Of a stretch of DNA of 35,832 bases, positions 25,571 to 34,872 are shown piece after piece. Made by a program: the position numbers and the translations under genes. The notes beneath the pieces were generated by a model. It saw nothing but the letters and a program-made list of their open reading frames with translations, ran no database searches and was not told the origin of the DNA. Within the stretch, counting starts at the first letter, position 1; the number at the start of each line of letters is the position of its first letter. The DNA is from Bacteroidia bacterium (GTDB taxonomy: Bacteria; Bacteroidota; Bacteroidia; Bacteroidales; Azobacteroidaceae), in NCBI GenBank assembly GCA_025996815.1, contig BNTT01000017.1, positions 1 through 35,832 of the forward strand, given 5' to 3'.

Positions 25571-28069
25571 ATGAAGTACAAGTTCAAAAACAGCTCACTT
25601 ACGTTGCTTTTAGGCGGCGTTCTCCTCGCGTGTGCCTGCGGGGAAAAAGAGAATCAGGCAGCAATGAAATTATGGTACGATGCACCCGCCGGAAAGTGGG
25701 TAGAAGCCCTGCCTGTGGGAAACGGGCGGATTGGGGCTATGGTGTTTGGAACCACCGGTCAGGAAAAACTCCAACTGAACGAGGAGACCGTCTGGGCAGG
25801 ACAACCGAACAAAATCATGCATCCAGACGCTTTGGAAGCACTTCCGGAAGTCCGCAAACTGATGTTCGCCGGCAAATTCAAGGAAGCCCAAAATTTGGTG
25901 GATGCCAAGATGTTTCCCAAAGCCAATCAGGGAATGTCGTATCAACCGGTGGGCGACCTGAACCTCGCATTTCCCGGACACGAAAATCCGGAAGCCTATT
26001 ACCGCGAATTAGACATTTCATCTGCCGTTTCGACCACCCGCTACACCATCGCCGGCGTGGAATATGTGCGTGAAACGTTTGCTGCATTCACCGGACAGGT
26101 GATTGTCGTGCGTTTGACGGCATCGAAAAAAGGACAAATCAATTTCTCGGCATGGCTCACCAGTCCGCAGAAAAGCGAAACTTTTGCACAGAACGACGAG
26201 TTGTTTCTGAAAGGCATATCCGGCGACCAGGAAGGTTTGGAAGGCAAGGTAAAATTTACGGCGGAAGTGAAAATCGTTCCCGAAAAAGGGAAACTGACTG
26301 CCGAAGACAACAAACTTACGCTCAGTGATGCCGATGCTGCTACTATTTATATATCCATGGCAAGCAATTTCAACAACTATCACGACATCAGCGGAAATCC
26401 CGACGAACGCGCTCAAAATTATATGCAAGCGGCTTTGCAAAAACAATACAAAAAACTGCGTCAAGAACATATTGCCTATTACCGTCAATATTTCGACCGT
26501 GTGCAATTGGATTTGGGCGAAACCGAATCCGTTAAAAAGCCGACGGACGACCGTATTCTTGAATTTGCCACTTCAAACGACCCGCAACTGGCAGCCCTGT
26601 ATTTCCAATTCGGACGCTACCTGCTTATCTCGTCGTCGCAACCCGGCAATCAACCGGCAAACTTGCAGGGAATATGGAATGATTTGATGGCAGCACCATG
26701 GGACAGCAAATACACCACCAATATCAATGCTGAAATGAACTATTGGCCCGCCGAAGTTACCAACTTGTCGGAACTTCACCAGCCGTTTATCGACATGGTG
26801 AAAGAGGTGGCTGTTACCGGCGCGGAAACCGCTCGCGAAATGTACGGAGCGCGCGGCTGGGTATTGCACCACAACACCGACATCTGGCGACTGACCGGTC
26901 CGATTGATTTTGCGGGTTCCGGCATGTGGCCGACCGGCGAAGCCTGGGTCAGCGAACATCTGTGGGAGCGTTATCTCTATTCCGGAGATAAAGCCTATCT
27001 GTCTGAAATATATCCGATTATGAAAGGTGCAGCCCTCTTTTTGCTCGATTTTCTCACGGAAGAACCGGAACATCACTGGCTGGTTGTTGCACCAAGTAAT
27101 TCGCCCGAAAATTCGTTCCAATACAAGGAAAATCTGCGGGCTACCAATACCTATGGTACTACGATGGACAATCAACTGGCGTTTGAACTGTTCACCAACG
27201 TGATTTCCGCCACCGAAGTGCTTGGAATTGACGCCGATTTTGCCAAAGAACTAAAAGCAGCCCGCGAACGGCTCGCCCCGATGCACATCGGGCAACACAG
27301 CCAGTTGCAGGAATGGCTGGTTGATTGGGACAATCCGGAAGACAAACATCGCCATATTTCGCACTTGTACGGTAATTATCCAAGTTACCTGATTTCGCCT
27401 TACCACACTCCCGAACTGTTTGATGCAGCTCGCACTTCTCTGAACTACCGCGGCGACCCCGCCACGGGCTGGTCGATGGGTTGGAAAGTGTGCCAATGGG
27501 CACGTTTCCAAGACGGCAACCGCGCTTACAAACTGATAACCGAACAATTGAAACTGACCAACAATAAAAAGACGGAATATAACGGCGGCGGAACTTACGC
27601 CAATATGTTTGACGCGCATCCGCCCTTCCAGATTGACGGCAATTTCGGATGTACTGCCGGTATCGCCGAGATGCTGATGCAAAGCCACGACGGTGCTGTC
27701 CACATTCTGCCGGCGCTTCCCGATGTTTGGGCTAAAGGAAAAATCAGCGGGTTGCGCGCAAGAGGCGGCTTCCTGATAAGCCATATCGAATGGGAAAACG
27801 GTAAGTTGAAAACACTTAAAATCAAATCGCTTTTGGGAGGAAACCTTCGGATTCGTTCGGAACAGACGCTGACATTGGCAAAAAATGGAACTTTGAACTC
27901 GGCAGCCGGTATAAATCCCAATCCGTTTTTCAAAATACACGACATTCCAAAGCCGGTCATTTCGGAAAAAGCACAATTGAATCCGCCCGCTGTAAAGTCA
28001 ACGGTGGAATACGATTTGCCAACCGAGGCAGGAAAAGAATATGTCTTTACGGCAATTGACAACAAATGA
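25571..28069 (+). CDS. GH95 alpha-L-fucosidase or alpha-L-galactosidase, lipoprotein
   Basis: 832 residues. The signal ends at a lipobox, VLLAC, with Cys21. An N-terminal beta-sandwich (about 33-290, [23 protein letters not shown]) leads into an (alpha/alpha)6 barrel. GH95 catalytic motifs are intact: [14 protein letters not shown] with Asn384 and Asn386, APSNSPEN with general acid Glu513, and FQIDGNFG with Asp689. GH95 inverts at alpha-1,2-linked L-fucose; the residue two before the first Asn is Thr382, whereas AfcA-type 1,2-fucosidases have His and a Bacteroides ovatus L-galactosidase has Thr (recalled). Specificity may therefore lean to L-galactose. First gene of a two-gene operon with GH3, 29 bp apart. 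Confidence 0.94.
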   Translation: MKYKFKNSSLTLLLGGVLLACACGEKENQAAMKLWYDAPAGKWVEALPVGNGRIGAMVFGTTGQEKLQLNEETVWAGQPNKIMHPDALEALPEVRKLMFAGKFKEAQNLVDAKMFPKANQGMSYQPVGDLNLAFPGHENPEAYYRELDISSAVSTTRYTIAGVEYVRETFAAFTGQVIVVRLTASKKGQINFSAWLTSPQKSETFAQNDELFLKGISGDQEGLEGKVKFTAEVKIVPEKGKLTAEDNKLTLSDADAATIYISMASNFNNYHDISGNPDERAQNYMQAALQKQYKKLRQEHIAYYRQYFDRVQLDLGETESVKKPTDDRILEFATSNDPQLAALYFQFGRYLLISSSQPGNQPANLQGIWNDLMAAPWDSKYTTNINAEMNYWPAEVTNLSELHQPFIDMVKEVAVTGAETAREMYGARGWVLHHNTDIWRLTGPIDFAGSGMWPTGEAWVSEHLWERYLYSGDKAYLSEIYPIMKGAALFLLDFLTEEPEHHWLVVAPSNSPENSFQYKENLRATNTYGTTMDNQLAFELFTNVISATEVLGIDADFAKELKAARERLAPMHIGQHSQLQEWLVDWDNPEDKHRHISHLYGNYPSYLISPYHTPELFDAARTSLNYRGDPATGWSMGWKVCQWARFQDGNRAYKLITEQLKLTNNKKTEYNGGGTYANMFDAHPPFQIDGNFGCTAGIAEMLMQSHDGAVHILPALPDVWAKGKISGLRARGGFLISHIEWENGKLKTLKIKSLLGGNLRIRSEQTLTLAKNGTLNSAAGINPNPFFKIHDIPKPVISEKAQLNPPAVKSTVEYDLPTEAGKEYVFTAIDNK

Positions 28070-28098
28070 ATATTTTATAAATTTTAATTATTATATGT

Positions 28099-30714
28099 AT
28101 GAAAACAAATTATTATTGGATATTTTTATCCGTCGCTTGTATCTCTTTGACGGGATGTGACAATACTAAGTATGAATATCCGTTTCGGAATCCGTCTTTA
28201 TCGGTAAAAGACCGCGCGGCGGACATCGTTTCGAGGCTTACGCTGGACGAAAAAATCGACCAGATGTTGAACACAGCACCGGCTATTGAGCATTTGGGCA
28301 TTCCCGCCTACGACTGGTGGAACGAATGTTTGCACGGTGTTGCACGTACCGAATATAAGGTAACCGTGTATCCGCAGGCAATTGGGATGGCTGCCGGTTG
28401 GGATGTGGACGCCATGAAAATTATGGCTGATTATACAGCGGAAGAAGGTCGCGCCGTTTACAACCTGTCGCAGGTTAAAGGTAATTACAAAGATTATCAC
28501 GGATTGACTTTTTGGACGCCCAATATCAATATTTTCCGTGACCCCCGCTGGGGACGCGGACAGGAAACCTACGGTGAAGACCCGTATCTGACGACTACTT
28601 TGGGTACGCACTTTGTGGAAGGTTTACAGGGCACCAACAAAATCTACCTGAAAGCGGCTGCATGTGCCAAGCATTATGCCGTTCACAGCGGACCGGAATG
28701 GAGTCGCCACACCTACAACGCTCAAGTTTCCGACTACGATTTATGGGATACTTATCTGCCTGCATTCAAAGAATTGGTTGATGCCGATGTTGCCGGAGTC
28801 ATGTGTGCCTACAATGCTTTCGACGGACAACCTTGTTGCGGCAGCGATAAACTGCTGATTGATATTCTCCGCAACGACTGGGGATTTACCGGATATGTAA
28901 CTTCCGATTGCGGTGCAATTGACAATTTCTACCGGACACACAAAACGCATCCCGATGCACCGGCGGCTGCTGCCGATGCCGTATTTCACGGTACAGATGT
29001 CGATTGCGGCAGAGAAGCATACAGAGGGTTGAAACAGGCTGTGGAAAAAGGACTTATTACCGAAGCGCAAATTGATGTTTCCCTGCGCCGTTTGTTTGAA
29101 ATCCGCCTCCGTCTGGGTATGTTCGACCCTGCGAATAAAAACCCTTATTCAAAAATCGACTCTACGGCTTTGGAAGCCAAAGCGCATAAAGACCATGCCC
29201 TGAAAATGGCAAGACAATCCATCGTATTGCTCAAAAACGAAGGTCTTTTACCGCTTGATAAAAAAAGTATTAAAAAGATAGCTGTTGTAGGTCCCAACGC
29301 CAATAATCCGGAAGTGCAATTGGGTAATTACAACGGTTTCCCTTCCAAAATCGTAACACCTTTGGACGGAATCAAGGAAAAACTGCCCAATGCCGAAGTC
29401 ATTTATGATGCCGTTTGCAATTATGTGGACAAAAATGTGAGTACCAAATTGGATTTAGAAAATCACATCGTTTCCCCCGACGGCAAGGAAAAAGCATTTT
29501 CGGTTGCTTTTTACAACAATATCAACTTGGAAGGCAACCCGGTTTATACGGGCTACACTCCGAAAGTGTATTTCAGCAATGAAAAGGAGGATAACAAACC
29601 GATGGCTCCGGGTGTAAACATGACGGAACATTCATCGCGTTTTGAAGGTATATTTGAATCGCCCCTCGATGGAAAGTTAGAGTTTAAGATTGAATTTGAC
29701 GATGCATACCGTTTTTATATCGACGGAAAAATGGTTACCGAACGATGGAACGCCGAAACAAGAAGCGATGCTGCTTATGTTTTGAATGTTCAAAAAGGGA
29801 AAAAATATCGTTTGAAATTGGAACAACGACAACTCAAAGGCAACGCACATATCAGCCTTGCAGCCAACCACCTGACCAAAATGGATTATACAGCCATTGC
29901 GAATAAAGTGAAAGATGCCGATGTCATCGTTTTCGCAGGAGGTATTTCTCCCCGTTTGGAAGGCGAAGAAATGGATATACGCAGCGAAGGTTTCAGAGGC
30001 GGCGACCGTACTTCCATCCTGTTGCCGGAGGTACAGACAGAAACGTTGAAAGCATTGAAAATGACCGGCAAACCAATCATTTTCGTACTGATGAATGGCA
30101 GTGCAATCTCTTTTGCATGGGAGTCGATGAATATCGATGCCATTGTTGATTCCTGGTATGGCGGCGAATCGGCAGGTACAGCCATTGCAGATGTTCTTTT
30201 CGGGGATTACAATCCTTCCGGACGGTTGCCGGTTACTTTCTATCAGAGCGACGACGATTTACCCGATATCGAAGATTACAGTATGTTAAACCGCACTTAT
30301 AAATATTTCAAAGGAACAGTATTGTATCCGTTTGGCTTCGGTTTGAGTTATACCCATTTTGGTTACAAATGGGGCAAGGAACCGAAAAAAGAATACAAAG
30401 CAGGCGAAACAATTCAGGCAACACTGAAAGTTACCAACTCCGGCAAAACGGACGGCGACGAAGTGAGCCAGGTATATATCAAATATCCGCAAGAAGCCCA
30501 TCGCGGTCTGCCGTTGAAAGAATTACGCTCATTCGACCGAAAATCCATCTCAGCCGGAGGCGTTGCCGAAGTGAAAGTATCCATACCGGTTGACCAATTT
30601 GCCAAATGGGATGCAAAAGCGAACCAATTGGTTGTTCCTTCCGGCGTATATACCATCTATGCAGGAGGTAATTCCGACGACGAAGCCGTATCTGCGACTT
30701 TTGAGATAAAATAA
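28099..30714 (+). CDS. GH3 beta-xylosidase-type glycosidase with PA14 insert, lipoprotein
   Basis: 871 residues. The lipobox SLTGC gives Cys20. The GH3 N-terminal domain starts YPFRNPSLSVKDRAADIVSRL and contains YDWWNECLHGVA, FRDPRWGRGQETYGEDP, KHYAVH (Lys191, His192) and YVTSDCGAI with nucleophile Asp270. This SDCGAI/WWNECLHG form is that of the beta-xylosidase/alpha-arabinofuranosidase branch. A PA14-like carbohydrate-binding insert (about 475-605, FEGIFESPLDGKLEFKIEFDDAYRFYIDGK) interrupts the second GH3 domain, and a fibronectin-III-like domain (about 755-871) ends the protein. It probably removes xylosyl (or similar) side groups from oligosaccharides also carrying the sugar cut by GH95. 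It follows GH95 by 29 bp with no terminator. Confidence 0.94.
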   Translation: MKTNYYWIFLSVACISLTGCDNTKYEYPFRNPSLSVKDRAADIVSRLTLDEKIDQMLNTAPAIEHLGIPAYDWWNECLHGVARTEYKVTVYPQAIGMAAGWDVDAMKIMADYTAEEGRAVYNLSQVKGNYKDYHGLTFWTPNINIFRDPRWGRGQETYGEDPYLTTTLGTHFVEGLQGTNKIYLKAAACAKHYAVHSGPEWSRHTYNAQVSDYDLWDTYLPAFKELVDADVAGVMCAYNAFDGQPCCGSDKLLIDILRNDWGFTGYVTSDCGAIDNFYRTHKTHPDAPAAAADAVFHGTDVDCGREAYRGLKQAVEKGLITEAQIDVSLRRLFEIRLRLGMFDPANKNPYSKIDSTALEAKAHKDHALKMARQSIVLLKNEGLLPLDKKSIKKIAVVGPNANNPEVQLGNYNGFPSKIVTPLDGIKEKLPNAEVIYDAVCNYVDKNVSTKLDLENHIVSPDGKEKAFSVAFYNNINLEGNPVYTGYTPKVYFSNEKEDNKPMAPGVNMTEHSSRFEGIFESPLDGKLEFKIEFDDAYRFYIDGKMVTERWNAETRSDAAYVLNVQKGKKYRLKLEQRQLKGNAHISLAANHLTKMDYTAIANKVKDADVIVFAGGISPRLEGEEMDIRSEGFRGGDRTSILLPEVQTETLKALKMTGKPIIFVLMNGSAISFAWESMNIDAIVDSWYGGESAGTAIADVLFGDYNPSGRLPVTFYQSDDDLPDIEDYSMLNRTYKYFKGTVLYPFGFGLSYTHFGYKWGKEPKKEYKAGETIQATLKVTNSGKTDGDEVSQVYIKYPQEAHRGLPLKELRSFDRKSISAGGVAEVKVSIPVDQFAKWDAKANQLVVPSGVYTIYAGGNSDDEAVSATFEIK

Positions 30715-30747
30715 AAAATTTGTTCCAATAAACGTTGAACAATTTTT
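30715..30747 (+). terminator. Putative intrinsic terminator after the GH95-GH3 operon
   Basis: Imperfect hairpin AAAATTTGTTC (30715-30725) pairing with GAACAATTTTT (30737-30747): six base pairs next to the loop, one mismatch, then A-T pairs, ending in a T run. It begins directly after the GH3 stop. Low GC makes it a weak terminator. Confidence 0.45.
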
Positions 30748-30766
30748 CGGAGTCCAAATTATTTAC

Positions 30767-30774
30767 TACCTTTG
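30767..30774 (+). promoter_or_regulatory. -7 box TACCTTTG upstream of the AAA ATPase gene
   Basis: TACCTTTG matches the Bacteroidetes TAnnTTTG box, 25 bp before the ATG. No clear TTTG at -33. It shows that the ATPase gene is transcribed independently of the GH95-GH3 operon; no AAAGTCG repeat is present. Confidence 0.5.
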
Positions 30775-30798
30775 TGCCGTATAAACAAATGATGGCTT

Positions 30799-32352
30799 AT
30801 GAGATATTTTAACATATCAGGTCCTTGCAACACGGCAACACATTATATGATTGAGTCTTCTACCCGCTTAAGGGGGGTAGAAGACTTGATAGATATGGCG
30901 CAATATTTTGTGATTCATGCAGCCCGTCAAAGCGGAAAAACAACTTATCTGGATGATTTGACAAACAAACTCAATGCCGACGGAAAATATTATACTTTGT
31001 ACTGCTCGTTGGAAGGTATGCAGGGTATAGCTGAAATAGAAGCAGGCATACCGGCGGTAGTGAAAACAATAAAGAAAAATATTTTGTTTTCCGGTCTTCC
31101 TCATGCTTCGGAATTTGCGAAAGAGGCGGATTATGGTGATTATACTAATGTACTGGGCACCGAGTTGACCTTGTATTGCATGCTGCTGGAAAAACCGTTA
31201 GTAATTTTATTCGACGAAGCGGACTGTTTGAGCGAAGGAACGTTAATTTCCTTTTTGCGTCAACTGCGAGAAGGCTATAATAATCGTTCGAGACGTGCAT
31301 TTATCCATTCGGTAGCATTGGTCGGGATGCGCAATATCAGGGATTACAAAGCAAAGGTCCGTCCCGACAGTCAGTCGCTTGGCAGCGCAAGCCCGTTTAA
31401 TATCGTTACGGAAACTTATACCCTGAAAAATTTCACAAAAGAAGAAATCGCCTCTTTATACAAACAACATACCGACGAATCCGGACAAATATTTGAAAAG
31501 GACGCTATTGATTTGGTGCATGAACAAACGCAGGGACAGCCCTGGCTCGTAAATGCCATTGCACGTGAAGTGATTGTAAAAATATTGCAATCGGACTATA
31601 CGAAACCTGTTACGGCAAACCTTGTAAGTCAAGCCATTCAGACCATTATACTGCGCCGAGACACGCATATCGACAGCCTATTGGAAAGATTGAAGGAAGA
31701 GCGTGTGCGAAAAGTGATAGAGCCTGTAATACTGGGAGAATATGTAAATCCTACAACGGATGATTTTTCATACGTATGCGATTTGGGACTTATCCGCGAA
31801 ACGCCCCAAAAAACAGAACCTGCCAATCCAATTTATGCGGAAGTAATGATACGCACACTGAATCAGCCTTTGCAGAGCGAACTTCAAAAAACAAATGTCA
31901 CTTACCAAATGCCTCGCTATTTCAAAGACGGACGTATAGACATGGATTTCCTGATGCATGATTTCCAACAGTTCTGGCGCGAAAACAGCGCAATCTGGGA
32001 AAACAGATTTGATTATAAAGAAGCGGCTCCACATCTTATACTGATGGGATTTTTGCAAAGGGTCGTCAACGGTGGCGGACAGATTATCCGCGAAATGGCA
32101 GCCAGCAGGGGACGCCTTGATATTTGTGTCGTTTACGAGGGAGAAAAATATCCAATAGAACTGAAAATATGGCATGGGGAAAAGAGTCTGACTGATGGTA
32201 TCGAACAAACGGCTCGTTATATGGATGTTTATGGTTCTACAGAAGGCTGGCTAACAATATTTAACCGTAACCCCAAAGTCAAATGGGAAGACAAAATATA
32301 TATGAAAAAAGAATTGTTTGACGGAAAAACTGTTACGGTGGTAGGAGTGTAA
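30799..32352 (+). CDS. AAA-family ATPase fused to a PD-(D/E)XK nuclease-like domain
   Basis: 517 residues, cytoplasmic. It opens MRYFNISGPCNTATHYMIES, typical of a family of ATP-binding proteins found in many copies in Bacteroidetes. Walker A is ARQSGKTTYL (about residues 42-51), Walker B VILFDEADCL (about 135-144), then sensor-like VALVGMRNIRDY. A winged-helix-like middle part follows. The C-terminus (about 440-510) has LDICVVYEGEKYPIELKIW, which fits the D-x(n)-ELK core of PD-(D/E)XK nucleases. Role unknown; relatives are often discussed as mobile or defence-associated, without proof. It has its own -7 box and appears unrelated to glycan use. Confidence 0.82.
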   Translation: MRYFNISGPCNTATHYMIESSTRLRGVEDLIDMAQYFVIHAARQSGKTTYLDDLTNKLNADGKYYTLYCSLEGMQGIAEIEAGIPAVVKTIKKNILFSGLPHASEFAKEADYGDYTNVLGTELTLYCMLLEKPLVILFDEADCLSEGTLISFLRQLREGYNNRSRRAFIHSVALVGMRNIRDYKAKVRPDSQSLGSASPFNIVTETYTLKNFTKEEIASLYKQHTDESGQIFEKDAIDLVHEQTQGQPWLVNAIAREVIVKILQSDYTKPVTANLVSQAIQTIILRRDTHIDSLLERLKEERVRKVIEPVILGEYVNPTTDDFSYVCDLGLIRETPQKTEPANPIYAEVMIRTLNQPLQSELQKTNVTYQMPRYFKDGRIDMDFLMHDFQQFWRENSAIWENRFDYKEAAPHLILMGFLQRVVNGGGQIIREMAASRGRLDICVVYEGEKYPIELKIWHGEKSLTDGIEQTARYMDVYGSTEGWLTIFNRNPKVKWEDKIYMKKELFDGKTVTVVGV

Positions 32353-32383
32353 CTTTCCCCCCTTTAATTTTTTTTCATAAAAA

Positions 32384-32415
32384 TTTGCACATTTCGCATA
32401 AAATGTTTAACTTTG
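32384..32415 (+). promoter_or_regulatory. Consensus promoter of the beta-helix/PDZ gene
   Basis: TTTG at 32384-32387, 20 nt, then TAACTTTG at 32408-32415: a full Bacteroidetes -33/-7 promoter, 39 bp before the start codon. Unlike cassettes A-C it has a good -33 box and no AAAGTCG repeats, so it is probably not in the same regulon. Confidence 0.75.
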
Positions 32416-32454
32416 CAGCGTTAAAGGAAAAATATCATTTTAAAAATACATCAA

Positions 32455-34848
32455 ATGAAAAAAATAAATTTTGGGCATTTTGCCTTGTTCTTGTTCAGTT
32501 TCTGTTCATTATCCGCTCAGGTTACGCTTTATGTTTCACCGGAGGGGAGCGATTCCAACTCCGGCAGCAAACAGTCGCCGTTCAAAACGATTGAAAAAGC
32601 GCAATCGGAGGCTCGTAAGGCGCAGGGAGACGTTACCGTTTTTCTGAGAGAAGCGACATACCGACTTCCCAAACCCCTCGTTTTCACACCTGAGGATGGG
32701 GCTAAAGCAACTCAAAAGTCATTGACAATCCGTTCTTTCCCGGGCGAAAAAGTGGTTATCAAAGGGAGTTTCGTGTTGGACAACTTGCAATGGAAACCGT
32801 ATAAAAACGGTATCTTGAAAGCGCAGATAGCCCATGCTCCCACAATGGATATGTTGTTGGTAAATGGAGAAATACGCCATTTGGCGCGCTATCCGAACTT
32901 TGATGCCTCTGCCATCCGTTTCAACGGCACCTCGGCAGATGCCACATCGCCGGAAAGGGTGAAATCGTGGAAAAATCCCGTCGGAGGGTATCTCCATGCC
33001 ATGCACATCCGCGACTGGGGCGATTTTCATTACCGGATTACCGGCAAAGATAAAAAAGGAAATTTATCTCTGGAAGGCGGTTGGCAAAACAACCGGCAAT
33101 CCGGTCTGCACGCCGACAATCGCATGGTGGAGAATATCTTTGAAGAATTGGACGCTCCCGGCGAATGGTTTTACGATGCCGCACAGTCGACGCTTTACTA
33201 CTATCCCTTGCAAGGGGAAGACTTGAAAACCGCTGTTTTTGAAACGCCGCAAATCAAACACTTGGTCGAATTACGCGGAAGCGAAGCGAATCCCGTCAGG
33301 AACATTACTTTGGAGGGCATCGACCTGACGCAAACCCTTCGCACGTTCATGGAAGCATACGAACCGCTGCTCCGCTCCGACTGGACGATTTACCGCGGCG
33401 GCGCGGTTATCTTTGAAGGTGCGGAAAACTGCGCCCTGAAAAACTGCAACGCTTACAACGTGGGTGGAAACGCGGTTTTTTTCAGCAATTACAACCGGAA
33501 TTGCGAAGTTTCCGGCACGCATTTCACGAATATCGGTGCCAGTGCCGTCTGTTTCGTAGGCGACCCAAAGGCTGTTCGTTCGCCGAGTTTCGAATACCGC
33601 AGTTTTGTACCTACCGGAGAAATCGACCGGACACCCGGTCCCCAATCGAACAATTATCCGGCTTATTGCCGGATCCACGACAATCTGATTCACAAAATCG
33701 GACTTTTCGAGAAACAGATTACCGGCGTTGAACTTTCCATGTGTCAATCCATTACAATCAGTCACAATACCATTTATGATACGCCGCGCGCCGGCATCAA
33801 TATCAGCGAAGGTACGTGGGGGGGGCACATCCTCGAATTTAACGACGTATTCAATACCGTCCGCGAAACCGGCGACCACGGTTCGTTCAATTCATGGGGA
33901 AGAGACCGTTTCTGGCATCCCGTGCGACAGACTTTCGATTCGCTCCTGACCACCAAACACAAGGAATTGATTATGACCGACGCGATTAAAACCGTGGAAA
34001 TCCGCAACAACCGCTTCCGTTGCGACCGCGGATGGGACATCGACTTGGACGACGGTTCCACCAATTATCATATCTACAACAATCTCTGCCTCAACGGCGG
34101 ATTGAAACTCCGCGAAGGTTTTTATCGGGTAGTCGAAAATAATATTCTCATCAACAACACCTTTTACCGCCATGCCTGGCTGAGGGAAAACGGCAATGTA
34201 TTTACCCGGAACATCGTGATGCTTCCTTACGAACGTCCCGCCGGACACGATACCCGTGGGGCTTTAATCGATTACAATATTTTTACCGACAGCGTCACTT
34301 ACCGCGTCGCGCGGGAATACGGCACGGACGAACATTCGATTGTTTCCGGAGTGGAATTTGTGAATCCTGCCGCCGGCGATTTCCGAATATCCGACAAATC
34401 GACACATGTGTTCCGGATGGGATTTCAGAATTTCGACATGGACAAATTCGGCGTACAATCCGAACGTCTGAAAGTGCTTGCCGACAAACCGCAAATGTCT
34501 TTACCGGTATTTCATTCTGTGATAAGCAGCGCAGATATTCTTACGTGGGACGGCGTACAAATTAAAAATCTTGAAACGCTCGGCGAACGCTCCGTTACCG
34601 GAATGGATTCGGAACGCGGCGTGTATGTGGTTGCCGTTGCCGCATACGATTCGCATTTGCGCAACTACCTGAAATCGAACGATGTGATTCTGGGTTTTGC
34701 CGGAAAACCGGTCAATAGCTTAGACGATTTGTATAAAGCCATTGCCGGCACCGATTTGAAAAAACCGCAACAAATGATTATTTTCAGAAATCAAATAGAA
34801 AACACAGTCAATGTTGCGGCAGGAATTATTCACAAAAATATCCGATAA
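32455..34848 (+). CDS. Secreted beta-helix protein (GH141-like) with C-terminal PDZ-like domain
   Basis: 797 residues. Signal peptide about 1-21 (LSAQ). The N-terminal part VTLYVSPEGSDSNSGS, LLVNGEIRHLARYPN and GEWFYDAAQSTLYYYP matches the same family pattern as the other GH141-like protein in the window. A parallel beta-helix (about 270-640) follows, with repeated Asn-containing turns (NNRFRCDRG, YNNLCLNGG, ENNILINN). Residues about 698-790 look like a PDZ domain (SNDVILGFAGKPVNSLDDLYKAIAGT), which usually binds peptide tails. There is no T9SS tail, so it probably stays periplasmic. Likely acts on polysaccharide, perhaps a fucoside, but catalytic residues were not identified. Own promoter; convergent with the next gene. 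Confidence 0.82.
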   Translation: MKKINFGHFALFLFSFCSLSAQVTLYVSPEGSDSNSGSKQSPFKTIEKAQSEARKAQGDVTVFLREATYRLPKPLVFTPEDGAKATQKSLTIRSFPGEKVVIKGSFVLDNLQWKPYKNGILKAQIAHAPTMDMLLVNGEIRHLARYPNFDASAIRFNGTSADATSPERVKSWKNPVGGYLHAMHIRDWGDFHYRITGKDKKGNLSLEGGWQNNRQSGLHADNRMVENIFEELDAPGEWFYDAAQSTLYYYPLQGEDLKTAVFETPQIKHLVELRGSEANPVRNITLEGIDLTQTLRTFMEAYEPLLRSDWTIYRGGAVIFEGAENCALKNCNAYNVGGNAVFFSNYNRNCEVSGTHFTNIGASAVCFVGDPKAVRSPSFEYRSFVPTGEIDRTPGPQSNNYPAYCRIHDNLIHKIGLFEKQITGVELSMCQSITISHNTIYDTPRAGINISEGTWGGHILEFNDVFNTVRETGDHGSFNSWGRDRFWHPVRQTFDSLLTTKHKELIMTDAIKTVEIRNNRFRCDRGWDIDLDDGSTNYHIYNNLCLNGGLKLREGFYRVVENNILINNTFYRHAWLRENGNVFTRNIVMLPYERPAGHDTRGALIDYNIFTDSVTYRVAREYGTDEHSIVSGVEFVNPAAGDFRISDKSTHVFRMGFQNFDMDKFGVQSERLKVLADKPQMSLPVFHSVISSADILTWDGVQIKNLETLGERSVTGMDSERGVYVVAVAAYDSHLRNYLKSNDVILGFAGKPVNSLDDLYKAIAGTDLKKPQQMIIFRNQIENTVNVAAGIIHKNIR

Positions 34849-34872
34849 TCAATTATTTAGATTTAATTCGCA

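Noticed and set aside
30799..32352. Transposon or insertion sequence
   Set aside because: No transposase motif, terminal inverted repeats or target duplication could be seen around the ATPase gene.
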